Source: Isoetes taiwanensis (lineage: Eukaryota > Streptophyta > Lycopodiopsida > Isoetales > Isoetaceae). Taken from it: DNA of 64,000 nucleotides. Shown here piece by piece: positions 33,835 through 46,490 of the stretch. Numbering within the stretch: the first letter of the stretch is position 1; every line of letters starts with the position of its first letter. The notes beneath the pieces are model-generated. The model was not told the origin of the DNA and made no database searches. It worked only from the letters and a program-made list of their open reading frames with translations. The translations under genes were made by a program, and so were the position numbers. The stretch is taken from contig JAJEKV010000014.1 of NCBI GenBank assembly GCA_021234155.1, forward strand, positions 4,541,563 to 4,605,562. The letters run 5' to 3'.

Positions 33835-36180
33835 CAAACTAGTAACATATTGTTTGTAATCAAGAGAGCAATCAATTGTCTTAGTATATTGTCTAGGACA
33901 TGAAGACCCCGCCGACATGAAAATCCCAATAGTGACGTAAACATCTGTAGTTCCTAAATTTTTCAGTCGCTTCAAGTCATGTCTAAGCTTCATGTCAAGA
34001 GCATTTGAAGTAACATAGAACAACAACCATCTTTGAAATCCTAATGACGAACAAATCAGGGATATTGAAATCTTTAGGATTTGCCACAATGTTCATAAGA
34101 TCAATCTCGGTAGCTCTGAATTCTCCAGCTCTTTTGTTCATATCGACATCTGCCTTCTTACAAGCAAGGTTGGAGACACGACGACCAATACTTTTGATTT
34201 GATTGATGTCAAGGTGAACATAATCTTCTATCTTCCATCAATATTTGAATTAGAAACAAGCAACAAAGTCGTCAAAACAAGTTATGGACCATAAAGAGAC
34301 AGGTGGAAATAGGAGCATGGGCAGGATGACTATAATCAAATGCTATCAAGACTAGAGAGGGAAAAGAGGGAGATGGAGACATCTGCCGAGGGGTTGAAGA
34401 TGTTGCAGTGGCAGAAGGAGGCATCTTCTAACATGAAAAGTAGAGAAGGCTATAACATTAAAAAACATGTCTGCGAGCTCAGAGGTCCATTAAGCAATGA
34501 CAAGCCATATTTGAAGAATAGTGAACCACTTTTGACAACAACAGATTTTCCAAGCGATGCATCGGGAAGAGAGACATAAGGACAGGACCATTGGCGATAG
34601 AATGAGCAAGATGGAGTCCCAAGCCACTAGCAATGGCCATCATGAATTCTGCAATTTGCAACTCAATAGGAAAGTCTTCCAAAGCAAACCAACATGGCAT
34701 CCAAAGTACGCTAGTTTTGCTCGGATGAAAGCCAGGAGCATATACCTGATATAAAAGATAATGTCCCCATGAAGGATCTACCCCATGCTCCACCAGCTTA
34801 TCAACCGCTATGGGGGACCCAAACATGATCAGAACGTAACTGTTATGCTTGTCAAGGATCTCAAAGACTCATGTTGGGGTACACCCAATCTCTGTAAATG
34901 TTGCTTCAACCAAAAGCTCATCCTTCTAAGATCAACAAACTGACTAGTAAAGTGACATACAATAGCATGGAAAAGAAGATTTTGAATACACTGTAGATGC
35001 GGAGTCCTGCTTGGATGAAAGCATTAGAACATTCATGAGTTTCGTAAAAGACATTCTCCGACGGAAGTTGAATGTCCCTCTTATTCTCCGCAGCATGTAA
35101 CTCCTTCAAATATGCTGACACCTCCTTCCTATTATTCTCCATCATAATATTCACAGCAGCCGCGGCATGAGCAGAGCGCACATCAGATGTCATATCACGC
35201 TTTATCCAATCACTAAAGCATGCATGTGACACATGAGCAACTGTATCACTAAAGGTCTGAGGAGCAGGAGCAGGAGCAGGGGCAGGGGAAGGCAAAAGAT
35301 CCTCGGAAGAGGAGTGGGAGGTAGAATTCCAACAGAGATAGCAAACATATGGGTAGCACAATAATCGAATGCACAAGAGGACAAGGACCTATAGTTGCAA
35401 CAGACGAGGGAGCAATAAGAGGCAGGAATTGTTGCAAATCAATGGATGCAGTAGAAGATGGATGTGCAAAAGCAAGAGGATTAAGATGTGAGTTATAAAA
35501 GCACCAGATTACATTGGAGAGGTAGATGGCATAATAGAGATAGCAATAGAAGAGTATCCAAGTGCCATTCACAGAAGAAGTAGCAGAGGAAGACATACTA
35601 GGGTTTACCGTAGAGGCCAAAATGGTACGCCTCAAACCAGGCAATGGTTCTGATGTTGAGCTGCCTGATGCCATACACCGATGGAAAGCTTTGCTCCAAC
35701 GCACCAAAAATCGTCTGAATCCGACACGCGAGGAGAGAGATATGCACATAAACGGTAGGCAACGCCTTAAAATCACTCTATGAGACTACTTTAAGTGTTG
35801 CATCTCCCTGATCGATGAGGCAGGAATGGGACGAATTCCTTCCCGGAGGACAAAGGTTCCATGGGTGGCTAGAGGACCCAGGTCCATACCTAGTTTTAAC
35901 CCCCTAAAATCTATAGGTCGAGATTCGTCCGCACCAACCCTTGCACCAAAATCCCTATTTCAAAGTACAAAAAGAGCTTTCCTCTTTGAAAACGTCCTCT
36001 GCAGAAAGAGATCCATCCAGGTGCTTTAGCGTCCCTGAATCCAATTGATTGCCAGGAACCTAAGGATAGATTCATTCTGGGTGTTCTTGCAGAAAAGTAT
36101 GCTCTAGGCCCTAGAATTTTGGATTCTTAAATACTTCATCATATGTAATAAAACTGATAGGCTCTCCTTAAAGCCCAAGG
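33835..36180. other. Decayed retroelement sequence, mostly unassigned
   Basis: No host gene is recognised. On the - strand 34826-34479 reads a segment with SVLWMPCWFALEDFPIEL followed by MMAIASGLGLHL, resembling the RNA-binding (DUF4283-like) start of plant LINE ORF1 or gag-like proteins. 34340-34579 on the + strand encodes a short charged helix. 35776-34918 on the - strand has open frames with hydrophobic and Pro-Ala-rich stretches but no motif I can name. Confidence 0.4.
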
Positions 36181-36189
36181 GCCAAAATA

Positions 36190-38170
36190 GAAATAAGATA
36201 GAGTAGAATAGAGTAGAGTGTATTTTTATCGTCCACTGAGACCAACTGGCCTATGGGATCCAAACAAAGAGAACAACAAGCATATTACTATCAAGATTAA
36301 AAAAACCTCGTCCCAAAGAGTTTTCGAGGGAAAAACCTTGTCAATAATAAGTATGCTGACAAACTGTACAATGAGAAATTAAGGTACAATACAATTCAAT
36401 ACCATTTTGGAAGATATATTAGAGTGTGCATATGCAAGACCTCTTGAAGACATGATCCCAGTAAGCCCACCAAGGTTATGTCTATTAGCACATACAATGG
36501 CTGGTTGTGTGACACGAACTAAATATATTGTGCCCGGATATGATCGAACGTTGGACAAGTTTGAAGGGCATGGCATTCATCCTCAATGGCTCCCTATTGG
36601 CAACACTGATATTTGGTCCTCGCATGCCTCCCTAGTCCATCTTCCTTTGTGTGATTGTTGTTCTACATGGCATATAGTGCTTTCCACCATGTTGTGACGT
36701 ATGCAATCAAAGGGAAGCATCCCAGTATATTCCACTTTCAAATACTTATAGCTGAAAACCACATCCATATTCTAGCCCTGATAAGTGACGGGAAGACTCT
36801 GTAGCTGGCATGAGGATGAAACGAACAGCACCTTGGTCTTGGCCAAGTTAACTTGCATGCTAATGAACTGGCAGAAAGTATCCAGAGCAACCAAAAGGCA
36901 CTACATGTCGTCTGGAGTGTAGGCTAAGAGGTCCACGTGGTTAATGATCTTTTGCTTTTCCACATGAAAGCCTCTTTATACCGTCTATCACATCATCCTC
37001 GGTTAGCACCAAGGGAGATCCCTTTCTTTGCAATCGATCATCTAAGTCCTTTATATGATATAAATTACGTACTTGTTGCATGAGCTGCCCTATATCCAGC
37101 ATCTGGTTATGCTTTCTTTTATGTTTTGTTTGTGTCCATAACTTTTTGGGATCTTTTAGGAGTTCCTCCACTAGTGCCTCTTGCCTTTCCTGCAAGTACA
37201 CTCTTTTTTTACGTCTAACCATGCAGCGATATTCAACCCTTATCCTTTGCTAATGCAACATTCCCAAATTCAAGCCTCTTTGCTTTACATTCATCATCAT
37301 ACCAATGTGTCTAGAACTTTTTGGGATCCTTTAGAAGTTCCTCCACTACTGCCTCTTGCCTTTCCTACAAGTACACTCTTTTTTTATGTCTAACCATGTA
37401 GTGATATTCAGGCCTTATCTGTTGCTTCTGTTCTAATGCAGCATTCTTAAATTCAAGCCTATTTGCTTTACATTCATCAACATGGAGAGTGGATAGCCAT
37501 GACGTACTCCAATATTGCTGATGACATGTTGTTCTGACGGCGTCAATTAGCTTGAGCATGTCTCATGCAACTTGTATATCGCATTTTGATCCATAGGGGC
37601 CCCTAGCTATCTCAATCTGTTCTACAACTTGTCCCGAGGCATAGTGTCAAAAGCTTTTGCAAAATCAACAAAGCAGCAGTACAAATCTTGCTAATGAATC
37701 CTACTATCTTCAACCAAGGTTTGGAGAATGAAAATATGATCAACGGTGGAGTGTCGATGTCAGAATCCCGTCTCTATAAGAGCTCGCACCTCTGTTTCCT
37801 TTGCCTACATCATAAACTACTGCTCAAGAATGTTGGCCAACAGTTATACAATGAGCGAACTGACCATGATAGTGTGGTAATTGGTCGGGCAGTGAAGATC
37901 GGCGGCCTTTCATATTGGAACTACTCTGCTAGTGGCCCATTATGGCGAAAAGCCCTCTCACAATGTCGTATTGAACAATGACGTCGGGATGGGTACCATC
38001 GAAGGCCGAGGCCCATTTGACCAGCTTTGGTCACATGCCATCAAAATCTGATGCCTTGCCATTGGCGAGATGCTGTAAACCTATGGTAATATCTGCCCTT
38101 GTAACAACTAGTATTAGATCCATCTGCGGAGCTATTGCTGCTCAAACCCCAACTGAATCATAAAGCTGCT
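36190..38170 (-). pseudogene. Rearranged LINE reverse transcriptase with 3' tail
   Basis: On the - strand, fingers sequence (LQHLANGKASDFDGMWPK, near 38060) and a palm motif (FVDFAKAFDTMPRDKL, near 37640) are followed by two copies of the endonuclease-RT linker (37559-37365 and 37222-36941, the latter reading DPKKLWTQTKHKRK and RLSCGKAKDH). Next come thumb sequence (VDLLAYTPDD, FCQFISMQVNLAKTKVLF) and KYLKVEYTGMLPF. The linker normally precedes the fingers, so two element copies are joined. The unit ends with CCCATAGGCCAGTTGG and a GTGGACGATAAAA-type tail plus TACTC-like repeats (36240-36190). Many stops: inactive. Confidence 0.7.
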
Positions 38171-39120
38171 GCATGTATTGTACGCGTTGCTCCGAAGTGA
38201 TGTTCCTCACCCTTCTGCAAGGGCAATCAGATCCCTAAGGGATTAGGTTGATGGCCTAGGAGCCATCTGGCTGCCGCCCAGGCACGAAGCATAGCTTTGT
38301 TGCCCCTTTTGGTCCTTAACCCAATCGAGTGATGCCACATCACTATTTATAAAGAATAACAATTATTTACCTAAGGGTTTTTTTATATTAATGGTCTTGT
38401 CTCTTTTATTGTTAACGGCTATAGCATACCTCCATACTTCAAATCCTTGGTCCTCAAGGATCGTGGAAGTTTATCTGCATGTCTATTTTTGAAATTCGTT
38501 TCCTAGATCACCCGTGACCATAGTTTTGTAGCTCATTCTTTGTTAACGTTCTATTTTCCATCCTTGATGCAAGTCTATAGTTCTAACAGACCTCGCATTG
38601 AGTCTACTCATTCTTTTGTGGCCTCCACGAGTTTCGAGTCAGGTGAGGATTTTGCTACACGTCATTCTATAAGCAATCAGGGATTGCTTAGCACCAACAC
38701 AAGAGCCATGGACCCTTAACACTGTGGGGAGATATGCGACTTCGAAGCGATAAGTGCTGCCGGATGCGCTTTGGCTCCCCTGCAACCAAAACGTATTCTA
38801 ACTTCTATCTTATGTAGCATGATGCGAATTGGATGTTGATAATCATATTGCCGTGGTGTTTCCTCAAGCCCATCCTAAAATGACTGGTTATCTGACACAA
38901 TACTTATACAAGAACTGGAACTGTTGCTCAAGTCCTCATTATTCAAAATCTCTCCCAAAAAGCCCTCGCAGATTCTATTCAACAACAGATCTTTTTCTAT
39001 CAGCAAGCCTATTACTACTAAGGGTTTTCTCTCGAAAACCCTTCCGGGAGGTGCGGGTTTTAATTCTGAACAATAATAGGCCGGCTATTTTTTGTTTGAA
39101 TCCCATAAACCGGATGGTCT
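38171..39120. other. Unassigned spacer
   Basis: No gene seen. A 98-codon open frame at 38829-39125 has no recognised motif and runs into a retroposon-like 3' end. Confidence 0.4.
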
Positions 39121-39163
39121 CGTGATGATAAAATTCAATTCAATTCAATTCAATTCAATTCAA
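39097..39163 (+). repeat. Retroposon 3' end with AATTC repeat tail
   Basis: CCCATAAACCGGATGGTCTCGTGATGATAAAA is followed by seven AATTC-type pentamers. It matches the layout of the ends at 47.98 and 63.45 kb. Confidence 0.6.
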
Positions 39164-40470
39164 TATTATCTTAAGCCAATAAGGGATTTTCATTAGTTAA
39201 GGTATCTTTTTCTAAACATTTATTCCAATTAAAAGTAATATATTGGTCCATGACAACAACTAAGCCATTAACATCAATCTACTCCTCCTATTGCACATAT
39301 TCAATTGTGGACATCCCCAATCGCCATATTCTAGTGTGTATAACATCAGATTTCTTAGGGTTCGGATTTTCGCACTTACTACCTGCTACAATTATGGAGT
39401 GTAAGAACAAATAAGTTCAAGTCTAAATATGCACACAAGTAAGTGGAGAGAATTGGACGTCCTAGATTAGTATTATTTTTAATCTTTAATCTTAAATTTT
39501 ACAAAGAGTTACTTAAAAAACATAAGCATGCCACATAGCATAATTAAAGGTATTTTTCTCTGTGTTTAAAAATGACTAAAATGGGAACATAAATATTTAG
39601 AAAACTAGAATGGTATCAAGAACACCAAAGTTGCCACCCTTTTTTTTTTTTTTTTTTTTTTTTTGCAGAAGATGAATGTGCAAAATGACCATGGCATTTC
39701 ATAATACTACATACCATTTGTTCATGTTGCAAAATATTGCATATGAAGAAGGGCATTCTATTGTAGTAAGATTTGCCTTAAATCTATGACAAACAATGTT
39801 GAAATGGATAATCTTACCTCTTTCTACTAGACTAGCAAAGACACGACATGCATCAGGACCTCCAATACAAGAGGTTGCATTGGCTGGCTTTAACCCTCTA
39901 GTTGTAGTCCTTTTAAAAAATGGTACACCTGTCTTCTAGCGTAAATGCATAAATGAATACGGCAGTCCACATGTTCCAACGAAACTACATTTACTATATG
40001 CATCTCATGGTATATCTACTGAGCACCTTGCACTCGAATATTTTCAGACCACTTAGAAAACTACCATACATGCTATAGAATGCAAGAACAATATAACTTT
40101 CATGCTAGTGATGCCCCAAAGATACGACAAGCATAAAGCAGACCTCTGAAAGCCCTAAAATCTGAAGAAGATGGAAGGAAAATCTTATCAAAGAGCCATT
40201 GTAGTGCCGGTCTTCCATGCATGAGAATCACTTCAACACCAAGCGCGAAGGCAAGGATGATTGCCCCATAATGCAACCTGGATTGCAATTTCTTTAACGT
40301 GGATGCAACTTGGGTTGCATTCTGCACCTTAGAGCTCTAGAATCAGGTGTAAAATCTTCAGAATCAGGGGTAGAAGCATCGGAATGAGAGGTAGATGGTC
40401 AGAATCTAAGGTCCTTACATGGGCCTTCAAGCAGTATAAAAACCATCCCATGAAAAAGGTGCTCTGAATT
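39164..40470. other. AT-rich spacer with a T22 tract
   Basis: A run of about 22 T lies at 39643-39664. No gene is recognised. A 75-codon - strand frame at 40327-40100 contains a hydrophobic helix but no known motif. Confidence 0.45.
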
Positions 40471-40476
40471 GAGCAT

Positions 40477-41341
40477 GCACCCTAGACTACCACAATCGTC
40501 GAATTCGTCGATCCTATGGCCCATATCGTATGTTGGGGCCTCTGGGCACCTCTCGTTTTGCTTATAGTTATTTATGTTTGAAGGCGCCTATGATTTTGAA
40601 ATATGAAATACGCCTAAGGTTTTGAGGGAATATCGAACCTCTATATGGCTTTGCCTAAGATTTTAAAATATGAAATACGGAAGGTCGAACCCTCACCAAA
40701 ATAACTCAATATCCTAATAAGACTACTTTAACCAATGTACCCAATGAGCTAATGTAATTTTTTTTTGTCTTGAATGTATATTTTTTTTTATAACAACCCA
40801 TTCAATTGTTTCAGGGATATATGGTGTATGGTTTCAGGAATTGTTATATTTACATTCATATCGAATCCCCCTGGAACCCCCTGTTATTTTGCTACATATT
40901 TCTAAACGAGGTGCACCCTAGACTACCACAGTCGTCGAATTCGTCGATCCTACGGCCCAGATCGTATGTTGGGGCCTCTGGGCACCTCTCGTTTTGCTTA
41001 TAGTCATTTATGATTGGAGGCGCCTTTGATTTTGAAATATGAAATACGATTTTGCCTAAGGTTTTGAGGGAATATCGAACCTCTATACGGCTTTGCCTAA
41101 GATTTTAAAATAAAAAATACGGGGGCTCGAACCTTTACCAAAATAACTCAATGTCTTAATAAGACTACTTTAACCAATGTAACAAGTGAGCTAATATGAT
41201 TATTTTTTATCTTGAATGTATGTTTTTTTTTTATAACAATCCATTCGATTGTTTTAGGATATATGGTCTATGGTTTCGGGAATTGTTATTTTTATATTCA
41301 TATCAAATCCCCCTGGAACCCCTGTTATTTTGCTACATATT
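40477..41341. repeat. Tandem duplication of ~425 bp upstream of the DHODH gene
   Basis: Two direct copies (40477-40900 and 40912-41341, offset 435 bp) start GCACCCTAGACTACCAC and end GCTACATATT, with scattered differences. Each contains TTTGCCTAAG...TTTTAAAAT motifs and no coding frame. Confidence 0.88.
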
Positions 41342-41565
41342 GAAATTGGCATGCTTACAGAATTTTTGTTGATCGCGCATAAGTAGAGGCTTCATTTAAA
41401 TGGGCCTTGAAAATTGCTCAAAAAGCTCTGGCCTCTGTAAAAGCATCGAAATATTGAGCTGCATCCGGGCGATATTAAAACAACTCATAGTGCATCACAA
41501 TAGAAGATAGATAGCTCTCAACTCTTCTAGAGCTTGTTATAGCGTATAATAGAAGCGTATAATAT

Positions 41566-41605
41566 CTTTCGTGGACGTTAAAAAGATTTTAAATGAATGA
41601 ACCTC
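41566..41605 (+). repeat. Retroposon-like 3' motif close to the DHODH start
   Basis: TTTCGTGGACGTTAAAAAG followed by an A/T-rich tail lies about 50 bp before the DHODH start codon, so this remnant is probably within or next to the 5' UTR. Confidence 0.45.
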
Positions 41606-41652
41606 AATAAATAAATATTGAGAGAAACCCTAATTCCTCCCTGTTTGTTAGG

Positions 41653-44554
41653 ATGCAGCGAGCAGCGGCTGGCAGAACCATCCGCAGGCTTGGCCTGCTA
41701 TTCCATTCTCGCCCACAAGCTCTATCCTCACAGACTAGAGATTTGAGTATTGACCTCTCTTCCATAACACCAAAAAAAGCACATTATGGCTTAAGGGAAA
41801 AAGCGGTGAGTTTGTTTGAACTATAATGGTGTTTGTATGTTTCTGAACTTCTCAGTATTTAGCTTAAATGATGGCACCAAAAGGAAATAAAGGATGCTTA
41901 TGTTGAATTTGCTTGGAGGCTGGATTGCTTATTAGCGGCCCTTCTCGTCTGTTTCTGGCCATTAGCTGCATTCTGGCACATTTTTAATCTGTGATACAAA
42001 AACCCTTTTTTCCAATAACATTACCGATAGATTTCTGGTCATACAGTATTTTTTAATGTGGTTGAGTATGTTACTAGTAAAACTTTTGCTGCATTAAAAG
42101 TTTGTGTTGCTTGACTCGGGATATTCTTATGCTGTTTATGAACAGGGGCGTTTATTAACAGGGACGGTTTTGGGAACACTTATTGCATGTGGAGCTTATG
42201 CTGGTACGCGGGACGAATTCACTATTAGGTGCATGGCATATTCATAGCTTGCTGCTGCAGTAGGTAGGACATCATATAATGCTTATTTTATCTATTTTGA
42301 TTTATTTGATTCACAGCACCTGGTCCTTTGAGGCGATGAGATATATCAACCCACTATTTAGTCTGTTGGATCCAGAGAATGCACATCGACTTGCTGTCTG
42401 GGCTGCATCACATGGCTTAGTTCCCCGAGAGCATAGGCCAGACCATCCTATATTGGAGGTTAAAGTTTGGGGGAGAACGTTTTCCAACCCGGTGGGTCTT
42501 GCAGCTGGATTTGATAAGAATGCAGAAGCAGTTGAGGGACTATTAGGTTTGGGGTTTGGATTCGTGGAGGTCGGATCTGTAACACCAGTTCCACAGGATG
42601 GCAATCCCAAGCCAAGGGTTTTCAGATTACAAGAACAGGGGTAAGTGCCCACACTGGTGGAATCACAAACGGAACATAATTCCCGTGTTAACAAAAAGAA
42701 CCCTTTTAAGATGCATGAGGTCTGGTGCTCGAGTGAATGTTCGCATGACCATTATTTGATAGTGGATATTATTATGTTCACCATATTTGGATTTTTGGAA
42801 TGTAAACGTTTTGTCTATGCTACATCACGTGGGTTGATTCTATTAATGTCTTGCACATGCTGCAGGGCCATAATCAACCGTTATGGATTCAACAGCGAGG
42901 GAATAATTGCTGTAGCAAAACGGCTGGGAGCGCAACATGGTAAAAGAAGACTGGCAGAAACAGTTAATTCAGAGCCACGTCCACTTGGTGGCAAAGCTGG
43001 ACCAGGCATTTTGGGAGTTAATCTGGGCAAGAATAAGACTAGTGAAGATGCAGCAGCAGATTATGTGCAGGGTGTGCATACGTTGTCACAATATGCAGAT
43101 TACTTGGTATGATAGATCAGTTGGTTATCATTTTAGATTGTAAAATGCTGCACTCTAATATCGCATCTACATGTGCACTGTCTCTAATATGTAGTTTACA
43201 TGCAGGTAATCAATATTTCGTCTCCGAATACTCCGGGCCTGCGCAAATTGCAAGGAAGGAAACAGCTAAAAGATCTTATTATGAAGGTATTTCTTTGACA
43301 CCTATAACTAGAAACCTGAAGCTTGAATGTGGGCCGTGCTGTGGGTGGTAAAAGGATAAGCTTCAATGTGTAGGTCTTAGCCGCCCGGGATGAGATGCAA
43401 TGGGGTGAAGAAGGACCGCCTCCACTGCTCGTGAAGATTGCCCCTGACCTGTCAAAGCAGGACCTGGCAGATATCGCTGCAGTATGAGAAACTATGTAAC
43501 TTTTTCTTCTTGCTGATTTAAGAAGCTGTATGGTGTATGGCTAGATGCATCAATGCTAACAAGTTTCAATATAAATGCAGGTTGCTCTGGCTTTAAGGTT
43601 GGATGGCTTGGTTAGTATCTCCGCATTTCTATTTTTGAACTCGGATGGTCATTTGAGAATATTCTGACAGACCACCTTTCTCTATTCAGGTGATATCAAA
43701 TACGACTGTGTCGAGGCCAGATTCAGTTATTGGTTTGCTCCATGCAGATGAAATGGGAGGACTTAGTGGGAAACCACTATTCAAGTTGTCAACAGATGTT
43801 TTAAGGGAAATGTATAAGCTAACTTGGGTATGCTGTTGAAAGCTTATTCTCATCTTGTACATATTGCTTGTGCTCTTAATCTAATTCGGCACCATATAGT
43901 AATAAGGACATGCTCATACCTCCACCACTATAATGCTTGTGTAATAAAAATGATCTATAGACTTGGGAATCTATCATAATACTTCCAGGAAATCAAATGG
44001 CGAAGTCATCTTCAGCTGAGCAGTTACAGAACTCTCTTTCGCTATAATCCTTTGTTGACCTACCTTCTTTTGTTATTTCTGTCATCAGTATGATATAATA
44101 TGTGCCACGGTGGCAGTTTTCTGCTTAGACACTATAGTCAACTAATTTTTGGGGTTTTTTCGGATGTTCTTTTTATACAGGGGAAAATTCCTCTTATTGG
44201 GTGTGGAGGAGTAAGTAGGTACGATGCTGTGCAGCCTACATGTTTGCCTTGATGCTCATATAATTCAATCGTTGGTTTCTTTGTTCACTATTGGCAGTGG
44301 GGAAGATGCGTACATGAAAATTAGGGCAGGTGCAACGTTGGTGCAATTATATACTGCTTTTGCATATGGTGGCCCTGCCTTTATACCACAAATAAAGGTA
44401 GTCAAGCATTTATTTCGTCTTTGTATTGCTTTGTCCAAAGCAGTTAATCACAGCCATTCTGTCTCTGTTACTTTTGTAGACCGAGTTGGCAGCTTGCCTT
44501 GAACGTGATGGTTTCAAGTCTGTTCAAGAAGCCATTGGTGCAGATCACCGTTGA
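41653..44554 (+). CDS. PYRD: Dihydroorotate dehydrogenase (quinone), class 2, mitochondrial; eleven exons
   Basis: Exons: 41653-41805, 42146-42228, 42317-42640, 42866-43106, 43206-43286, 43374-43481, 43581-43610, 43690-43827, 44181-44218, 44298-44397 and 44480-44554. All introns are GT-AG and in phase, giving 456 codons plus stop, the usual length of plant PYRD. The enzyme oxidises dihydroorotate to orotate in pyrimidine synthesis, passing electrons through FMN to ubiquinone at the inner mitochondrial membrane. The N-terminus is Arg/Ser-rich without acidic residues (targeting peptide), followed by a membrane segment ([14 protein letters not shown]) and the class 2 quinone-tunnel helices. FMN and catalytic motifs include [22 protein letters not shown] with the class 2 catalytic Ser, [12 protein letters not shown] and GCGGVSSGEDA. 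A retroposon-like tail sits directly upstream. No frame damage is seen; the gene looks functional. Confidence 0.96.
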
Positions 44555-46490
44555 TGTTATAATACTCCCACAATTTTATAGGGAAAATCAATAGGAGTCT
44601 CTCAACAAGTGTACCTACGTGTTTGGGAGTAGCATATTGCTATTAACAATATACTGCAATGCATTCATAGGTGAATGCAGAGTGGTGATACCCAGATTTT
44701 TGAAGGGAGCATTAGAACAAGATCTGAAGACTTATCGTTAGATCTGTCCTGGCTTGTATAATAAATGTCTTGGTGGACCATTTTGATAGAAATTTCGTCT
44801 CTGAGATTTTTGTTTGAAAATGCATAGATGGGATGTCAAAACTAAGGAGTAGTTGGAGCCAATTTGCTGCAGGATTCTGCGTGTGTACATCTTTACGAGT
44901 CCTTCAAATTTTGTTACAATTCGAATTATTTTTTTAAAAGAAAAAAAAACTACCGAGATACTTTTATGTTTTGCATACCTTTTTGAAGTTATCTACACAT
45001 ATATAATTGAGTCTCCTATTTTTCTTTTTTTTTTTGTTCTGCACTTCTATTTTTTCTCCGCCGCAATTTTTTCCACTATATAGATGCCACGTATCATCGG
45101 AAGCATTTAATCTGTTAGAAGCTGGTAAGGCGGCGGACAGCTTGGCCCCTTCTGTTGCGATTTTTGCAGAAGCAGCTTAGGTGCCATTGCCATAGCCACT
45201 TTTTGGGAAGCAGAAAGGAACTCCATGGCGAGTGAAGAACTAAATGTATCCTCTAAATAAGGACGGTTTATATGATCGCTGTGGCTGCACCAACATTTTA
45301 TTTTCATTCATTTCGTTTTCACTGATCCAATGTGATTGTGGTTTGAAAGCCGCCGCATTGAACAATTGCCATAATAGTTTTTGCTTGACGCCTGCATCCT
45401 AGTTCCTCCTCTGTCTGCTTTCCTTCTTTCGAATTTTAATTTTTTGAAGGCAATGTTTCCATGTGGTTTGCTTGGGACTGCTGCAGAATGCTCCATATGT
45501 GCATGCATGTGCAAAGATCGGCCTGTTTCTCGCTTATCTCTTGCTTGACATTTAAAAATGTGCCGGAACCTTGGAAGAGCTCGCATTTTCCATGGCTATA
45601 GTTTCTACGAATAACTCGAGATTGTACAAATTAAGAAAGTAATTAATGGACACGAGTCAAGCACATATGAGTTTGATCTTCCATCTTATAATAGAGCTTG
45701 AGCAGGTTTTTCTCCATGTAGAGAATGCAATTGCATCCCTATGCAACCTGAAAGAAGAGAAGAAACAATGGCTTAAAGCATCATATGCTGCATCTTATTT
45801 GGCAGCATTCCAAATCCTCTGGAATGCAGATTGTGCAGGCACTACAAGCCTCAGTCCCAGGCCATGAAGGCTGTTTGAGACTTATCTCGAGAATGGCAGC
45901 AACAGCTATGGTGTTCTTTGGGGAAGACGAAATAGACAAAAGCTTTGCTCAGTCAATCCTTTGAAATTTTTGAATCTTTATATGGTGTACATGAGCCATC
46001 TGTGGTGAGAAATATGCTCTTGGGATTTCGAAAATGAGACACTTTTCTGGAAGTCCGTAGGAAAATCCATGTTAGATTCGAAATTACCTCTTTAGTTCTT
46101 CTTTTGTAGAGGTAAGAGATACCCTCTTCTTTTGCTTGACGCCTGCAAAAGAAGGCTCTGCAACAAATGATTTTTGTCTGGTGATACCCTCTGCCATTTC
46201 AGCCAGACACTTTACAATGGGTTCTGGGACCCCATTGTCTCCCTATGAGCGCCCAGGCCGGGGGCCCGATCAAGTTCATGTGAGGTTGCAGAGGCAAGCA
46301 TCAAGCAACAAGCACGGTTATGGCATAGCCTAGCATCACCAGCATCAAACAGCATCAACAACTGGGTCTGTTCAAGCTCATGTGAGTCGGCAGGGTCTAG
46401 CAACAAGCGCGCACACAGCAAAAGCCTTGAGCAGCGACCCCGATCCAGTTTCGGCACACCTTCCAGTTCCAGTTTCGCCTAGTCTCCAGA
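44555..46490. other. Intergenic, no gene seen
   Basis: Contains the DHODH 3' UTR, then AT-rich spacer. Open frames here (for example 45646-45867 and 46136-46333) lack recognisable motifs. The phrase TTTTGCTTGACGCCTGCA occurs twice (near 45381 and 46131). Confidence 0.45.

Noticed and set aside
35249-35776. 175-codon - strand frame with hydrophobic and Pro-Ala-rich stretches
   Set aside because: No motif, no consistent splicing, surrounded by decayed retroelement sequence.
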